Shown: positions 1 through 10,548, counted from the stretch's first letter. The stretch is 64,000 nt of DNA from Pleomorphomonas sp. NRK KF1 (GCF_023721755.1 NZ_JAMDLH010000001.1:1-64000); one strand, 5' to 3'. Translations and numbers: made by a program. The notes: generated by a model not told the origin, from the sequence alone.

Positions 1-391
<391 letters not shown>

Positions 392-456
392 TTGATCGTT
401 TCGAGGTGATACGGGGCGGGGTTCGCTCCGCCCACGTCTCCTCTAGAGGTAGAGAA

Positions 457-765
457 ATGAACGGTCAGAATATCCGTATCCGTCTCAAAGCGTTTGATCA
501 TCGTATCCTCGATGCCTCGACGCGCGAGATCGTCAACACGGCCAAGCGCACGGGCGCGCAGGTCCGGGGCCCGGTTCCGCTTCCGACGCGAATCGAGAAG
601 TTCACGGTCAACCGCTCGCCCCATATCGACAAGAAGAGCCGCGAACAGTTCGAGATGCGCACCCACAAGCGCCTCCTGGACATCATCGATCCGACCCCGC
701 AGACCGTGGACGCGCTGATGAAGCTCGACCTCGCGGCCGGCGTGGACGTCGAGATCAAGCTCTGA
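457..765 (+). CDS. rpsJ: 30S ribosomal protein S10
   Basis: S10 is part of the 30S head and, as NusE, also of antitermination complexes. The product is 102 aa, the usual length, and begins [16 protein letters not shown]. The ATG at 457 follows an AGAGGTAGAGAA ribosome binding site; an upstream in-frame start would add a non-conserved leader. It is the first gene of the S10 operon, 65 bp after tuf. Confidence 0.97.
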   Translation: MNGQNIRIRLKAFDHRILDASTREIVNTAKRTGAQVRGPVPLPTRIEKFTVNRSPHIDKKSREQFEMRTHKRLLDIIDPTPQTVDALMKLDLAAGVDVEIKL

Positions 766-794
766 GAACAAGAGCCGGGTTGAGAGAGAACGCT

Positions 795-1502
795 ATGCGC
801 TCAGGTGTCATTGCACAGAAGGTCGGCATGACCCGCGTCTACAACGACGCAGGCGAGCATGTTCCCGTGACGGTTCTCAAGCTTGAGAACTGCCAGGTGG
901 TTGCTCACCGTACCGAAGAAAAGAACGGCTATACCGCGCTCCAGTTGGGCGCCGGTACGGTCAAGGTCAAGAATGTCTCGAAGGCGATGCGCGGCCACTT
1001 TGCCGTGGCGCAGGTCGAGCCCAAGCGCGAGCTTGCCGAGTTCCGGGTGTCCCCCGAGAACCTCATCGAAGTGGGGGCCGAACTGACGGCCGACCATTTC
1101 GTTGCCGGCCAGTTCGTCGATGTTACCGGCACCTCGATCGGTAAGGGCTTCGCTGGCGCCATGAAGCGCTGGAACTTCCACGGCGGTCGTGCCACCCACG
1201 GTAACTCGGTCTCGCACCGCGTTCTGGGTTCGACCGGTCAGCGCCAGGATCCGGGCAAGGTCTTCAAGAACAAGAAGATGCCTGGTCACCTCGGTGACGA
1301 GCGCGTGACCACTCAGAACCTCAAGATCGTGCGCACCGACGCCGATCGCGGTCTGATCCTGGTCGAGGGCGCGGTTCCCGGTGCCAAGGGCGGCTGGATC
1401 CTCGTCCGCGACGCGGTCAAGAAGAAGCTTCCGGAAGGTGTTCCCACCCCGGGCAAGTTCCGCAAGGCGGCGCCCGCTGCGACCGCGGAGGCAGGTGAGT
1501 GA
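795..1502 (+). CDS. rplC: 50S ribosomal protein L3
   Basis: L3 is an early 50S assembly protein near the peptidyl transferase centre. The product is 235 aa, with the family signature around [20 protein letters not shown]. It is longer than the roughly 209 aa of E. coli because of an Ala/Pro/Lys-rich C-terminal tail common in alphaproteobacteria. The ATG at 795 has a GAGAGAA binding site; an in-frame TTG at 780 is the alternative. Its stop overlaps the rplD start (TGATG). Confidence 0.97.
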   Translation: MRSGVIAQKVGMTRVYNDAGEHVPVTVLKLENCQVVAHRTEEKNGYTALQLGAGTVKVKNVSKAMRGHFAVAQVEPKRELAEFRVSPENLIEVGAELTADHFVAGQFVDVTGTSIGKGFAGAMKRWNFHGGRATHGNSVSHRVLGSTGQRQDPGKVFKNKKMPGHLGDERVTTQNLKIVRTDADRGLILVEGAVPGAKGGWILVRDAVKKKLPEGVPTPGKFRKAAPAATAEAGE

Positions 1503-2122
1503 TGGAACTCGAAGTCAAGACCCTCGATGGCGCTGTGGCCGGGACGGTCGCGCTTTCGGACGAGATCTTCGGTCTCGATCCGCGCGCTGACATCCTGCAG
1601 CGTGTCGTGCGCTGGCAGCTCGCCAAGCGCCAGGCCGGTACGCACAAGACCCTGACTCGTACAGAGGTCACCAAGACCGGCAAGAAGATGTACCGGCAGA
1701 AGGGCACCGGCGGCGCCCGTCACGGCAACAAGGCGGCCCCCCAGTTCCGTGGTGGTGGCAAGGCCTTCGGTCCCGTCGTTCGCAGCCATGCGCACGACCT
1801 GCCCAAGAAGGTTCGGGCCCTCGGCCTGAAGCTCGCCCTGTCGGCCAAGGCCAAGGGTGCCAACATCGTCGTCCTGGACGAGGCGGTCGCCGCCGATCCC
1901 AAGACGAAGGCCCTGAAGACGAAGCTCGCCGCGCTCGGTCTCACCAACGCGCTGATCATCGACGGAGCCAATCCGCAGGATCAGTTCCGCCTGGCGGCCC
2001 GTGCCATTCCGCAGATCGACGTGCTGCCCGTGCAGGGCATCAACGTCTACGACATTCTGCGTCGTGACACGCTGGTTCTCACCAAGGCGGCCGTGTCGGC
2101 GCTTGAGGAGCGGTTCAAATGA
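1502..2122 (+). CDS. rplD: 50S ribosomal protein L4
   Basis: L4 lines the 50S exit tunnel. In enterobacteria it also represses the S10 operon; nothing here shows that this happens in this organism. The product is 206 aa, standard for the family, with the basic tunnel loop [20 protein letters not shown]. The ATG at 1502 overlaps the rplC stop by one base; a GTG at 1499 is in frame and would add one residue. The end overlaps rplW by four bases. Confidence 0.97.
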   Translation: MELEVKTLDGAVAGTVALSDEIFGLDPRADILQRVVRWQLAKRQAGTHKTLTRTEVTKTGKKMYRQKGTGGARHGNKAAPQFRGGGKAFGPVVRSHAHDLPKKVRALGLKLALSAKAKGANIVVLDEAVAADPKTKALKTKLAALGLTNALIIDGANPQDQFRLAARAIPQIDVLPVQGINVYDILRRDTLVLTKAAVSALEERFK

Positions 2123-2412
2123 CCAATCTGAAGCACTACGACATCATCCGCACGCCGGTGGTCACCGAAAAGGCGACCATCCAGGCTGAGAACAACAAGG
2201 TGGTCTTCAACGTTGCCAAGACCGCGACCAAGCCCGAGATCAAGGCTGCCGTCGAGCAGCTCTTCTCGGTCAAGGTCAAGAGCGTCAACACGCTCGTGCG
2301 CAAGGGCAAGACGAAGCGCTTCCGGGGCATCATCGGTACCCAGTCCGACGTGAAGAAAGCGGTCGTGACCCTCGAAGAGGGCCATTCGATCGACATCACG
2401 ACGGGCCTCTGA
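2119..2412 (+). CDS. rplW: 50S ribosomal protein L23
   Basis: L23 sits at the tunnel exit and docks trigger factor, SRP and SecYEG. The product is 97 aa, full length, with the opening [14 protein letters not shown] and the typical [10 protein letters not shown] segment. Its start overlaps the rplD stop (ATGA), indicating coupled translation within the S10 operon. Confidence 0.97.
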   Translation: MTNLKHYDIIRTPVVTEKATIQAENNKVVFNVAKTATKPEIKAAVEQLFSVKVKSVNTLVRKGKTKRFRGIIGTQSDVKKAVVTLEEGHSIDITTGL

Positions 2413-2431
2413 TCCGAGCGGCAGGACGATT

Positions 2432-3271
2432 ATGGCACTCAAATATTACAAGCCGACGACCCCGGGCCAGCGCCAGCTGGTCCTCGTCGATCGCTCCGAG
2501 CTTCACAAGGGCGCGCCGGTGAAGGCGTTGACCGAGGGTCTCAGCAAGACCGGCGGTCGCAACAACCTCGGCCGCATCACCGCCTATCATCGGGGCGGTG
2601 GTCACAAGCGCTCTTATCGCATCATCGACTTCAAGCGTCGCAAGCTCGGCATCCCCGCCGTGGTGGAACGCCTGGAGTACGATCCCAACCGCACCGGCTT
2701 CATCGCCCTCATCAAGTATGAGGACGGCGAGCTGAGCTACATCCTGGCCCCGCAGCGCCTGGCCGTCGGCGACACCGTCGTCGCCGCCCCGGCCGCCGAC
2801 GTGAAGCCCGGCAATGCGATGCAGCTGTCGGCCATCCCGGTCGGCACGCTGGTTCACAATGTCGAGCTGAAGCCCGGCAAGGGTGGCCAGATCGCCCGTT
2901 CGGCTGGTTCCTACGCGCAGATCGTTGGTCGCGACCAGGGTTACACCGTGGTTCGCCTCAACTCCGGTGAGCAGCGCAAGGTGCTCGGCACCTGCTTCGC
3001 CACCATCGGCGCCGTGTCGAACCCCGACCATGCCAACGTGTCGATCGGCAAGGCCGGCCGCAATCGCTGGCTGGGCAAGCGCCCGGTCAACCGCGGTGTC
3101 GCCATGAACCCGATCGACCATCCGCACGGCGGTGGTGAAGGCCGCACATCCGGTGGCCGTCATCCGGTTACCCCGTGGGGCAAGCCGACCAAGGGCAAGA
3201 AGACGAGGTCGAACAAGTCCACGGACAAGTTCATCGTCCGTAGCCGCCACGCGCGCAAGAAGTCGCAGTAA
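2432..3271 (+). CDS. rplB: 50S ribosomal protein L2
   Basis: L2 is needed for subunit joining and peptidyl transfer. The product is 279 aa, normal for the family. The signature [15 protein letters not shown] near residue 225, with the functionally important histidine, is intact, and the C-terminus is basic (KGKKTRSNK). A gap of 19 bp separates it from rplW. Confidence 0.98.
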   Translation: MALKYYKPTTPGQRQLVLVDRSELHKGAPVKALTEGLSKTGGRNNLGRITAYHRGGGHKRSYRIIDFKRRKLGIPAVVERLEYDPNRTGFIALIKYEDGELSYILAPQRLAVGDTVVAAPAADVKPGNAMQLSAIPVGTLVHNVELKPGKGGQIARSAGSYAQIVGRDQGYTVVRLNSGEQRKVLGTCFATIGAVSNPDHANVSIGKAGRNRWLGKRPVNRGVAMNPIDHPHGGGEGRTSGGRHPVTPWGKPTKGKKTRSNKSTDKFIVRSRHARKKSQ

Positions 3272-3286
3272 GAGAGAGGAACGACC

Positions 3287-3565
3287 GTGACTCGTTCGGT
3301 TTGGAAAGGCCCGTTCGTCGACGGCTACCTCCTCAAGAAGGCGGAAGTCAGTCGCGCCAGCGGCCGCAATGAAGTCATCAAGATCTGGAGCCGCCGCTCC
3401 ACGATCCTGCCGAATTTCGTCGGACTTACGTTCGGCGTCTACAACGGCCAGAAGCATATCCCGGTGTCCGTGAATGAGGACATGGTGGGCCACAAGTTCG
3501 GCGAGTTCGCGCCGACGCGTACCTACTATGGCCATGGCGCCGACAAGAAGGCGAAGAGGAAGTAA
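3287..3565 (+). CDS. rpsS: 30S ribosomal protein S19
   Basis: S19 lies in the 30S head and contacts S13 and tRNA. The product is 92 aa, standard length, opening [20 protein letters not shown]. The start codon is GTG, preceded by a strong AGAGAGAGGAA site. The signature [14 protein letters not shown] is present. Confidence 0.97.
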   Translation: MTRSVWKGPFVDGYLLKKAEVSRASGRNEVIKIWSRRSTILPNFVGLTFGVYNGQKHIPVSVNEDMVGHKFGEFAPTRTYYGHGADKKAKRK

Positions 3566-3568
3566 TCC

Positions 3569-3949
3569 ATGGGCAAGCCGAAGCGTGAACGCACGCTCGC
3601 CGACAACGAGGCGCAGGCGGTGACCCGCAATCTTCGCGTCTCGCCGCAGAAGCTCAATCTTGTCGCGGCCCTTATCCGCGGCAAGAAGGTCAACACGGCG
3701 CTGGCCGACCTTGCGTTCTCGCGCAAGCGTATCGCCGGCGACGTGAAGAAGACGCTGGAATCGGCGATTGCCAATGCCGAGAACAACCACGACCTCGACG
3801 TCGACGCGCTCGTCGTCAAGGAAGCTTTCGTGAGCAAGGGCCTCGTCATGAAGCGCTTCTCGCCGCGGGCTCGTGGTCGCGTCGGTCAAATCCAGAAGCC
3901 GTTTGCGAACCTCACCATCGTGGTTCGCGAAGTCGAGGAGACCGCCTGA
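3569..3949 (+). CDS. rplV: 50S ribosomal protein L22
   Basis: L22 reaches from the surface into the exit tunnel. The product is 126 aa, typical of alphaproteobacteria. The beta-hairpin region [18 protein letters not shown], which lines the tunnel and is a known site of macrolide resistance changes, is complete. It follows rpsS by 3 bp and overlaps the rpsC start by one base (TGATG). Confidence 0.97.
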   Translation: MGKPKRERTLADNEAQAVTRNLRVSPQKLNLVAALIRGKKVNTALADLAFSRKRIAGDVKKTLESAIANAENNHDLDVDALVVKEAFVSKGLVMKRFSPRARGRVGQIQKPFANLTIVVREVEETA

Positions 3950-4728
3950 TGGGTCACAAAGTCAATCCGATCGGTCTGCGTCTCGGCATCAACCGGACCT
4001 GGGATTCGCGCTGGTTCGCCGGCAAGACCGAGTACGGCGCCCTGCTGCATGAAGACCTCGCCATCCGCAACTTCCTCTTCGAGGAACTGAAGGCGGCGGC
4101 GGTGTCCAAGGTTGTGATCGAACGTCCGCACAAGAAGTGCCGCGTCACCATCCACTCGGCTCGTCCGGGTGTGGTGATCGGCAAGAAGGGTGCCGACATC
4201 GAGAAGCTCCGCAAGCAGATCGCCAAGTTCACCACCTCGGAAGTGCATCTCAACATCGTCGAGGTTCGCAAGCCCGAGACCGACGCGACGCTCATCGCCT
4301 CGTCGATCGCCCAGCAGCTCGAGCGCCGCGTGGCCTTCCGCCGTGCGATGAAGCGTTCGGTGCAGTCGGCGATGCGTCTCGGTGCCGAGGGCATCCGCAT
4401 CAACGCCGGCGGCCGTCTCGGCGGCGCCGAAATCGCCCGCCTGGAGTGGTACCGCGAGGGCCGCGTGCCCCTGCATACGCTCCGCGCGGACATCGATTAC
4501 GGCATTGCCACCGCTCACACCGCCTACGGCACCAACGGCCTCAAGGTCTGGGTGTTCAAGGGCGAGATCCTCGAGCACGACCCGCTCGCTTCCGAGCGTC
4601 GCGCGCTTGAGGGCGGCAATGACGGCGAGCGTTCGGGCGGCGACCGCCGTCGTGAGCGCGATCCTCGTGGCGACCGTGAAGGTCGGGGCCGTGGCCGTCG
4701 CGATCGCGACGCCGATGGTGCGCGCTAA
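3949..4728 (+). CDS. rpsC: 30S ribosomal protein S3 with charged tail
   Basis: S3 is at the mRNA entry site of the 30S. The product is 259 aa; the KH domain ([15 protein letters not shown]) and the C-terminal S3 domain are normal. The last 45 or so residues are a low-complexity Arg/Asp/Gly tail (for example [20 protein letters not shown]), longer than in E. coli S3 (233 aa). Similar tails occur in related alphaproteobacteria. Confidence 0.97.
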   Translation: MGHKVNPIGLRLGINRTWDSRWFAGKTEYGALLHEDLAIRNFLFEELKAAAVSKVVIERPHKKCRVTIHSARPGVVIGKKGADIEKLRKQIAKFTTSEVHLNIVEVRKPETDATLIASSIAQQLERRVAFRRAMKRSVQSAMRLGAEGIRINAGGRLGGAEIARLEWYREGRVPLHTLRADIDYGIATAHTAYGTNGLKVWVFKGEILEHDPLASERRALEGGNDGERSGGDRRRERDPRGDREGRGRGRRDRDADGAR

Positions 4729-4750
4729 CTAGAGTTTTGGGAGAAGGAAG

Positions 4751-5164
4751 ATGCTTCAACCGAAGCGCACCAAATTCCGCAAGCAGTTCAAGGGCCGCAT
4801 TCATGGCGTGTCCAAGGGCGGCACTGAGCTGAACTTCGGCGCCTATGGCCTCAAGGCCATGGAACCCGAGCGCGTCACCGCGCGGCAGATCGAGGCGGCC
4901 CGCCGCGCGATCACCCGCCAGATGAAGCGTATCGGCCGCGTCTGGATCCGCGTGTTCCCGGACGTTCCGGTCACCTCCAAGCCGACTGAAGTCCGTATGG
5001 GTAAGGGCAAGGGTTCGCCCGAGTTCTGGTGCGTCCGCATCAAGCCCGGCCGGATCATGTTCGAGCTCGACGGCGTGCCCGAGGAGGTCGCCCGCGAGGC
5101 GCTCCGTCTCGGCGCGGCCAAACTTCCGATCAAGACGCGCTTCATTCAGCGCATCGCCGAGTGA
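4751..5164 (+). CDS. rplP: 50S ribosomal protein L16
   Basis: L16 shapes the aminoacyl-tRNA site of the 50S. The product is 137 aa, standard, opening [16 protein letters not shown]. The signature [19 protein letters not shown] is intact, including the arginine next to MGKGKG that is hydroxylated in some bacteria. The start follows a GGGAGAAGGAAG site. It is followed by an 87 bp gap with a strong hairpin before rpmC. Confidence 0.97.
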   Translation: MLQPKRTKFRKQFKGRIHGVSKGGTELNFGAYGLKAMEPERVTARQIEAARRAITRQMKRIGRVWIRVFPDVPVTSKPTEVRMGKGKGSPEFWCVRIKPGRIMFELDGVPEEVAREALRLGAAKLPIKTRFIQRIAE

Positions 5165-5170
5165 TCCGCG

Positions 5171-5213
5171 GGGCATCCGCCCGGCTGGTTCGTGACCACC
5201 TCAGCGGATGCCC
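5171..5213 (+). other. Hairpin between rplP and rpmC
   Basis: GGGCATCCGC at 5171-5180 is perfectly complementary to GCGGATGCCC at 5204-5213. A second stem inside it pairs TGGT with ACCA. The structure lies seven bases after the rplP stop and 38 bases before rpmC. No T-run follows, so it is more likely an mRNA processing, stability or attenuation element than an intrinsic terminator. Confidence 0.6.
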
Positions 5214-5251
5214 GATCGGAAGACCGGCCTTACTGTTAGGACGATAAAACG

Positions 5252-5452
5252 ATGAAGGCGAACGACGTTCGGGCCATGACGCCCGACCAGCTCGAGGACG
5301 AGCTGGCCAAGCTGAAGAAAGAGCAGTTCAACCTGCGCTTCCAGAAGGCGACCGGCCAGCTTGAGAATACGTCCCGCGTGCGGGTCGTGCGTCGCGACAT
5401 CGCCCGCATCCAGACGGTTCTGCGCGACAAGCGCGCGACTGCGAACGCTTAA
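5252..5452 (+). CDS. rpmC: 50S ribosomal protein L29
   Basis: L29 is a small two-helix protein next to L23 at the tunnel exit. The product is 66 aa, usual length, with the typical core [20 protein letters not shown]. The upstream AGGACGATAAAACG region carries a modest ribosome binding site. Confidence 0.96.
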   Translation: MKANDVRAMTPDQLEDELAKLKKEQFNLRFQKATGQLENTSRVRVVRRDIARIQTVLRDKRATANA

Positions 5453-5463
5453 GGAGAGACGAG

Positions 5464-5706
5464 TTGCCGAAGCGCATCCTGCAAGGCGTCGTCGTCAGCG
5501 ACAAGACCGACAAGACGGTCGTAGTGAAGGTGGAGCGTCGCTTCACCCATCCGGTGCTCAAGAAGACCGTGCGCCGGACCAAGAACTACCAGGCGCATGA
5601 CGAGACGAACCAGTACAAGGTCGGGGACGTGGTTTCCATCGAGGAAAGCAAGCCCATTTCGAAGACCAAGCGCTGGGTTGTGCTCTCCACCGCAAGCGCG
5701 AGCTGA
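5464..5706 (+). CDS. rpsQ: 30S ribosomal protein S17
   Basis: S17 is a primary 16S rRNA binder in the 30S body. The product is 80 aa with OB-fold signatures [17 protein letters not shown] and [13 protein letters not shown]. The start is TTG at 5464, preceded by AAGGAGAGACGAG, and gives the conserved [10 protein letters not shown] beginning. No better ATG or GTG is available. Confidence 0.96.
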   Translation: MPKRILQGVVVSDKTDKTVVVKVERRFTHPVLKKTVRRTKNYQAHDETNQYKVGDVVSIEESKPISKTKRWVVLSTASAS

Positions 5707-6147
5707 GCGGGCGAGCTTGCTGCCGGCGCCTTAGGCGCCAGGTGAAGCAAAGAGTCGTTTCGGGGACGCCTTAACCGGCGTATTCCCCGAAATAGCGTCC
5801 CTGGGTCATTGACTTCCGACTCGGAGAGGCTTATGCGGCAGACGCTGGTTTCAGAACGGAATGGCAGCCAATGCCGTTCCGTTTCGGATTGTTTCGTCGG
5901 GGCTGCCTGAGGGCGCCGCGACTTGACGGCGAAAGCGAGACATCCGGCCTTGTTTCCGGCCGCCTCACGAGGCGGCAGGGTAGGGGTCGGGCCTCCCGGG
6001 CTGCGGATACGGCCTGGGACTGGGTTGAACTCGAAATGAAGGGTCCGGCACGCCGTACCCTATTTCCCGAGTTCCAAAACAAGTCGCTGCCCGCCTGCGC
6101 CATCCGGCGCCGGTGGGTGCATGCATCAAAGATAAGGCGGCCAAGTC
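5707..6147 (+). other. 441 bp hairpin-rich gap inside the spc operon
   Basis: rpsQ and rplN are normally a few to tens of bases apart; here 441 bp separate them. I see four stem-loops: GGCGCC-TTA-GGCGCC (5725-5739); TTTCGGGGA with TCCCCGAAA and an inner CGCC/GGCG stem (5758-5792); an 11-12 bp stem around ACGGAATGGCA (5854-5885); and CCGCCTC-AC-GAGGCGG (5960-5975). No convincing promoter or T-tract terminator was found, and open frames here look non-coding. Confidence 0.65.
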
Positions 6148-6516
6148 ATGATTCAGATGCAAACCAACCTCGACGTGGCGGATAATTCCGGCGCACGTCG
6201 TGTTATGTGCATCAAAGTGCTCGGCGGCGCGAAGCGGCGGTACGCCTCGGTGGGCGACATCATTGTCGTCTCCATCAAGGAAGCCATCCCTCGTGGTCGC
6301 GTGAAGAAGGGCGACGTGATGAAGGCGGTCGTGGTCCGCACGGCCAAGGACATCCGGCGTACGGACGGTTCGGTCATTCGTTTCGACAAGAATGCCGCCG
6401 TTCTCATCAACAACCAGAAAGAGCCGATCGGGACTCGTATCTTCGGGCCGGTTCCGCGCGAGCTTCGCGCCAAGAACCACATGAAGATCATCTCGCTCGC
6501 CCCGGAGGTTCTGTAA
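6148..6516 (+). CDS. rplN: 50S ribosomal protein L14
   Basis: L14 forms part of the inter-subunit bridge on the 50S. The product is 122 aa, exactly the common length, opening [18 protein letters not shown] and containing [23 protein letters not shown]. It follows the long hairpin-rich gap after rpsQ, with AAGGCGGCCAAGTC before the ATG. Confidence 0.98.
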   Translation: MIQMQTNLDVADNSGARRVMCIKVLGGAKRRYASVGDIIVVSIKEAIPRGRVKKGDVMKAVVVRTAKDIRRTDGSVIRFDKNAAVLINNQKEPIGTRIFGPVPRELRAKNHMKIISLAPEVL

Positions 6517-6518
6517 CC

Positions 6519-6836
6519 ATGGCCGCCAAGATCAAGAAGGGCGACAAGGTTGTGGTTCTCACAGGCAAGGACAAGGGCAAGACCGGTGAGGTCATCGAGG
6601 TCCGTCCGTCCGAGAATCGCGCCGTAGTCCGTGGCGTCAACATCGTTCGTCATCACCAGAAGCAGTCGGCCAAGTCCGAGGGTGGTATCGTCGCCAAGGA
6701 AGCGGCGCTCGACCTTTCGAACCTTGCCGTTGCCGATCCGAAGGACGGCAAGCCGACCCGCGTTGGTTTCAAGCTGCTCGACGACGGCCGCAAGGTCCGC
6801 TTCGCCAAGCGTTCCGGAGATGTGATCGATGGCTGA
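6519..6836 (+). CDS. rplX: 50S ribosomal protein L24
   Basis: L24 initiates 50S assembly. The product is 105 aa with the KOW motif [20 protein letters not shown] at residues 4-23. The ATG at 6519 is two bases after the rplN stop, and its GGAGG binding site lies inside rplN. The end overlaps rplE by eight bases. Confidence 0.97.
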   Translation: MAAKIKKGDKVVVLTGKDKGKTGEVIEVRPSENRAVVRGVNIVRHHQKQSAKSEGGIVAKEAALDLSNLAVADPKDGKPTRVGFKLLDDGRKVRFAKRSGDVIDG

Positions 6837-7386
6837 TGCGGTCTACATTCCGCGCCTCAAGCGCACCTACGACGAGTCCATCCGCAAGGCTCTCATCGAC
6901 CAGTTCGGCTACAAGAACGCGATGGAAGTTCCGGTTCTCGACAAGATCGTCCTGAACATGGGCGTCGGCGAGACCGTGGCGGACGGCAAGAAGATCAACT
7001 CGGCCGTTGGCGACCTGACGCTCATCGCCGGCCAGAAGCCGGTGATCACCAAGGCCCGCAACTCCATCGCGACGTTCAAGCTGCGCGAGGGAATGAACAT
7101 CGGTGCCAAGGTGACGCTCCGCCGCCAGCGCATGTACGAGTTCCTCGACCGCCTCATCACCATCGCGCTGCCGCGCGTGCGTGACTTCCGTGGTCTGAAC
7201 CCGAAGTCCTTCGATGGTCGTGGCAACTTCGCCATGGGCATCAAGGAACACATCGTTTTCCCCGAGATCGAGTACGACAAGGTCGAGCAGGTCTGGGGCA
7301 TGGACATCATCGTCTGCACCACGGCGAAGACCGACGACGAGGCGCGCGCGCTTCTCAAGGGCTTCAATTTCCCGTTCCGGCAGTGA
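6829..7386 (+). CDS. rplE: 50S ribosomal protein L5
   Basis: L5 binds 5S rRNA and contacts P-site tRNA. The product is 185 aa, standard for alphaproteobacteria, with [15 protein letters not shown] and [18 protein letters not shown]. It starts inside the rplX end, so the two genes are translationally coupled. Confidence 0.98.
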   Translation: MADAVYIPRLKRTYDESIRKALIDQFGYKNAMEVPVLDKIVLNMGVGETVADGKKINSAVGDLTLIAGQKPVITKARNSIATFKLREGMNIGAKVTLRRQRMYEFLDRLITIALPRVRDFRGLNPKSFDGRGNFAMGIKEHIVFPEIEYDKVEQVWGMDIIVCTTAKTDDEARALLKGFNFPFRQ

Positions 7387-7406
7387 CGAGAGGGGTTCGG
7401 ATTTAA

Positions 7407-7712
7407 ATGGCTAAGAAGAGCGCCATCGAGAAGAACAAGCGTCGCCAGAAGCTGGTGAAGCAGTTCTCCGCCAAGCGTGAGGCCCTCAAGGCTATCGCAA
7501 GCGACAAGTCGCTGACGATCGAGGAGCAGTTCGCTGCTCGCCTGAAGCTTGCCGAGCTTCCTCGCAATTCGTCCGCGGTGCGCATCCGCAATCGCTGCGA
7601 AGTCACCGGCCGTCCGCGGTCTTATTATCGCAAGCTCAAGATGAGCCGTATCGCCCTGCGTGAGCTGGGGTCGCTCGGTCTCATCCCGGGCCTTGTGAAG
7701 TCGAGCTGGTAA
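7407..7712 (+). CDS. rpsN: 30S ribosomal protein S14 (zinc-independent type)
   Basis: S14 belongs to the 30S head. The product is 101 aa, the long form without the CxxC zinc motif seen in the short paralogue; only one cysteine, in [11 protein letters not shown], is present. The C-terminal signature [18 protein letters not shown] is complete. Confidence 0.97.
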   Translation: MAKKSAIEKNKRRQKLVKQFSAKREALKAIASDKSLTIEEQFAARLKLAELPRNSSAVRIRNRCEVTGRPRSYYRKLKMSRIALRELGSLGLIPGLVKSSW

Positions 7713-7726
7713 GGAGAACGGTCCCC

Positions 7727-8122
7727 ATGCCGATGACCGATCCTTTGGGTGATATGCTCACCCGCATTCGTAATGCCCAGATGCGCAAGATGTCGAAGGT
7801 GTCGACGCCGGCTTCCAAGCTGCGCAAGAACGTCCTCGATGTCCTGGTCGCCGAGGGCTTCCTGCGTGGCTACGCCGAAGTGGCTGCCGACGGTCGTTCC
7901 GAGTTCGAAATCGAGCTCAAGTACTACGATGGCCTTGGCGTCATCCGTACGATCGAACGCGTGTCCAAGCCGGGCCGCCGCGTCTACGCTTCGGTGAAGA
8001 ACCTGCCCCGAGTTGCCAACGGCCTCGGCGTGTCGATCCTCAGCACCCCCCGCGGTGTGATGGCCGACCACGACGCCCGCGAGCAGAATGTCGGCGGCGA
8101 AGTTCTCTGCCGCGTCTTCTAA
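7727..8122 (+). CDS. rpsH: 30S ribosomal protein S8
   Basis: S8 binds the central domain of 16S rRNA; in enterobacteria it also represses the spc operon. The product is 131 aa and starts [18 protein letters not shown], with the C-terminal signature [21 protein letters not shown] second ATG two codons in (7733) is possible, but the AAGGAGAA site is better placed for 7727. Confidence 0.97.
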   Translation: MPMTDPLGDMLTRIRNAQMRKMSKVSTPASKLRKNVLDVLVAEGFLRGYAEVAADGRSEFEIELKYYDGLGVIRTIERVSKPGRRVYASVKNLPRVANGLGVSILSTPRGVMADHDAREQNVGGEVLCRVF

Positions 8123-8147
8123 CCTTCGACTGGAAACGGGTAATACC

Positions 8148-8684
8148 ATGTCGCGCATTGGCAAGAAGGCTGTTCCGGTCCCCTCGGGGGTCACGGCCGA
8201 CATCGCTGGGCAGACCGTTTCGGTCAAGGGACCGAAGGGAACGCTCAAATTCGATTTGAACGAGCACGTCAACGTCGCCAAGACGGATGACGGTTCGATC
8301 CAGGTCGAGCCGAAGGACGAGTCCAAGCTGGCCCGCGCCAGCTGGGGCATGTCCCGTACGCAGATCGCCAACCTGGTCAAGGGTGTGACGGTCGGCTTCG
8401 AGAAGCGGCTCGAGATTTCCGGCGTTGGCTACAAGGCGGCGCTTCAGGGCAAGACCCTGCAGCTTTCGCTGGGCTACAGCCACGACATCGCCTATCCGGT
8501 GCCGGAAGGCATCGCGATCGCCGTTCCGAAGCCGACGGAAATCGTCGTCTCCGGCATCGACGCCCAGCGTGTCGGTCAGGTCGCTGCCGAAATCCGCAAG
8601 TACCGTCCGCCGGAGCCCTACAAGGGCAAGGGCGTGAAGTACGCGGGCGAGTTCATCGTCCGTAAGGAAGGCAAGAAGAAGTAA
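8148..8684 (+). CDS. rplF: 50S ribosomal protein L6
   Basis: L6 lies near the GTPase centre. The product is 178 aa, starting [15 protein letters not shown], with the typical end [21 protein letters not shown]. An in-frame upstream start inside rpsH was rejected because it adds unconserved residues. A 25 bp spacer separates it from rpsH. Confidence 0.97.
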   Translation: MSRIGKKAVPVPSGVTADIAGQTVSVKGPKGTLKFDLNEHVNVAKTDDGSIQVEPKDESKLARASWGMSRTQIANLVKGVTVGFEKRLEISGVGYKAALQGKTLQLSLGYSHDIAYPVPEGIAIAVPKPTEIVVSGIDAQRVGQVAAEIRKYRPPEPYKGKGVKYAGEFIVRKEGKKK

Positions 8685-8694
8685 GGGGACGATC

Positions 8695-9054
8695 ATGGCT
8701 CACCTCACCGGCAACGATCGCCGCCGCGCCCGCGTGCGCCGCGCGATCAAGGCGGCGGCCAACGGTCGCCTCCGGCTTTCCGTGCACCGCTCGTCGTTGC
8801 ACATCTATGCTCAGGTTATCGATGACGTTCAGGGTCGCACCCTGGCGTCCGCGTCGACCCTCGACAAGGACGTCCGCGACACTCTGAAGACCGGGGCCAA
8901 CGTGGCCGCGGCCGCCGTGGTCGGCAAGCTCATCGCAGAACGCGCCAAGGCGGCGGGGGTGACCTCGGTCATCTTCGATCGTGGACAGTTCCTGTACCAC
9001 GGCCGCATCAAGGCGCTCGCGGATGCCGCCCGCGAGGGCGGACTCGACTTCTAA
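8695..9054 (+). CDS. rplR: 50S ribosomal protein L18
   Basis: L18 brings 5S rRNA into the 50S. The product is 119 aa with the family pattern [18 protein letters not shown] and a C-terminus [20 protein letters not shown]. Usual length and position between rplF and rpsE; a GGGGACGATC site precedes the ATG. Confidence 0.97.
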   Translation: MAHLTGNDRRRARVRRAIKAAANGRLRLSVHRSSLHIYAQVIDDVQGRTLASASTLDKDVRDTLKTGANVAAAAVVGKLIAERAKAAGVTSVIFDRGQFLYHGRIKALADAAREGGLDF

Positions 9055-9084
9055 GGCCGGTCCCGATCGAGAGAGATAAAGACA

Positions 9085-9663
9085 ATGGCTGAACGTGAAC
9101 GCAATAACCGGGACCGGGATCGCAACGAAGAGCGCGACAGCGAGTTCGTCGATCGCCTGGTCCATATCAACCGCGTCGCCAAGGTGGTGAAGGGTGGTCG
9201 TCGCTTCGGCTTCGCCGCGCTCGTCGTCGTTGGCGACCAGAAGGGCCGGGTCGGCTACGGCCACGGCAAGGCGCGCGAAGTGCCCGAGGCCATCCGCAAG
9301 GCGACGGAAGCCGCCAAGCGGGCCCTCGTGCGCGTGCCGCTGAAGGAAGGCCGGACGCTGCATCATGACGTCGCCGGCCGCTGGGGCGCCGGTCGCGTCT
9401 ACGTGCGCACCGCGCCGGCCGGTACCGGCATCATCGCCGGTGGCCCGATGCGCGCCGTGTTCGAGACGCTTGGCGTCCAGGACGTGGTGGCGAAGTCGCT
9501 CGGCTCGTCCAACCCCTACAACATGATCCGCGCTACCTTCTCCGCTTTGGCGAACGAGGATAGCCCGCGGTCGGTTGCCGCTCGTCGCGGTCTCAAGGTT
9601 TCGGCCTTGCAGTCCCGTCGTCGCGACATCGACCCGGAAGCTGCGGCGTCGGCCGAAGGCTGA
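9085..9663 (+). CDS. rpsE: 30S ribosomal protein S5
   Basis: S5 acts in decoding accuracy and mRNA unwinding. The product is 192 aa. The N-terminal S5 domain contains [20 protein letters not shown] and [20 protein letters not shown]; the C-terminal fold has [16 protein letters not shown]. The acidic/basic N-terminus ([14 protein letters not shown]) is a typical alphaproteobacterial extension. Confidence 0.97.
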   Translation: MAERERNNRDRDRNEERDSEFVDRLVHINRVAKVVKGGRRFGFAALVVVGDQKGRVGYGHGKAREVPEAIRKATEAAKRALVRVPLKEGRTLHHDVAGRWGAGRVYVRTAPAGTGIIAGGPMRAVFETLGVQDVVAKSLGSSNPYNMIRATFSALANEDSPRSVAARRGLKVSALQSRRRDIDPEAAASAEG

Positions 9664-9673
9664 TGGATCGAAC

Positions 9674-9695
9674 GGGGGGAGGGCAGCCTCCCTCC
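9674..9695 (+). other. Hairpin between rpsE and rpmD
   Basis: Six G, A, GG at 9674-9682 pairs with CCTCCCTCC at 9687-9695 around a GCAG tetraloop, a nine-base-pair stem with one G-T wobble. It lies ten bases after the rpsE stop, with no T-run. Probable mRNA-level element. Confidence 0.5.
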
Positions 9696-9729
9696 TCATT
9701 CGTAAACTGGCTTTCGTAAGGTGAACATC

Positions 9730-9933
9730 ATGTCGGCCAAGAAGAAGTCGAGCAAGACCGTCACGGTCGAGCAGATCTACAGCCCCTCCCGCCGTCCCGC
9801 CGACCAGCGCGCCACGCTGATCGGCCTCGGTCTCAACAAGATGCATCGCACCGCCACGCTGGAGGATACTCCGTCCGTTCGCGGCATGATCGCGAAGGTC
9901 CAGCACCTCGTCCGCGTCGTGGACGAGGCCTGA
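9730..9933 (+). CDS. rpmD: 50S ribosomal protein L30
   Basis: L30 is a small 50S protein. The product is 67 aa; the core [23 protein letters not shown] and the end [13 protein letters not shown] match the family. The ATG at 9730 has a TAAGGTG site nearby. A GTG at 9721 would add three residues. Confidence 0.95.
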   Translation: MSAKKKSSKTVTVEQIYSPSRRPADQRATLIGLGLNKMHRTATLEDTPSVRGMIAKVQHLVRVVDEA

Positions 9934-9961
9934 GATACCGCCGGTCGAAAGGATCGATGAA

Positions 9962-10432
9962 ATGAAGCTCAACGAGCTCAAGGATAACGAAGGCGCGACC
10001 AAGCCGCGCATGCGCGTCGGTCGCGGTATCGGCTCGGGCAAGGGCAAGACCTCGGGCCGTGGCGTCAAGGGTCAGACCTCGCGCTCCGGCGTTGCCATCG
10101 CCGGTTTCGAGGGCGGCCAGATGCCGCTGCATCGCCGCCTGCCCAAGCGCGGCTTCAAGAACATCTTCGCGCTCGATCTCAACGAGATCAGCCTGACCAA
10201 GGTTCAGGCGGCGGTGGATGCCAAGAAGCTCGACGCCAAGGCGACGGTGACCGTCGAGGCGCTGGTTGCGGCCGGTCTGCTGCGCCGTCCGCTCGATGGC
10301 GTCCGCGTTCTCGGTGGCGAGATCAAGACGGCCCTGACGTTCGAGGTTGCCGGCGCTTCTGCGCCTGCGGTCGCGGCGATCGAGGCTGCCGGCGGCAAGG
10401 TGGTCATTCCGACCGCCGCTGCCAAGGAGTGA
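9962..10432 (+). CDS. rplO: 50S ribosomal protein L15
   Basis: L15 is a late-assembly 50S protein. The product is 156 aa with the glycine-rich N-terminal motif [20 protein letters not shown] and the [18 protein letters not shown] signature. Last ribosomal gene before secY. Confidence 0.97.
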   Translation: MKLNELKDNEGATKPRMRVGRGIGSGKGKTSGRGVKGQTSRSGVAIAGFEGGQMPLHRRLPKRGFKNIFALDLNEISLTKVQAAVDAKKLDAKATVTVEALVAAGLLRRPLDGVRVLGGEIKTALTFEVAGASAPAVAAIEAAGGKVVIPTAAAKE

Positions 10433-10506
10433 TGCATAGGCCCTCGGCAGGCGCCGCTTTCACGCGAACGTTTTCGTTTCGCGTGGGGTTGGCGTCGTCC
10501 GGGGGC

Positions 10507-10535
10507 TTATTTCGTTCGCGACTCGGGTCTATATA
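10507..10535 (+). promoter_or_regulatory. Possible promoter upstream of secY
   Basis: TTATTT at 10507-10512 and TATATA at 10530-10535 are 17 bases apart, a plausible -35/-10 pair in an otherwise GC-rich 266 bp gap. An inverted repeat CACGCGAA/TTCGCGTG lies just upstream, and a GC-rich hairpin (10549-10572) would be in the leader. This would let secY-adk be transcribed separately from the ribosomal genes. Pattern match only. Confidence 0.35.
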
Positions 10536-10548
10536 GCGGACGGCCGGA

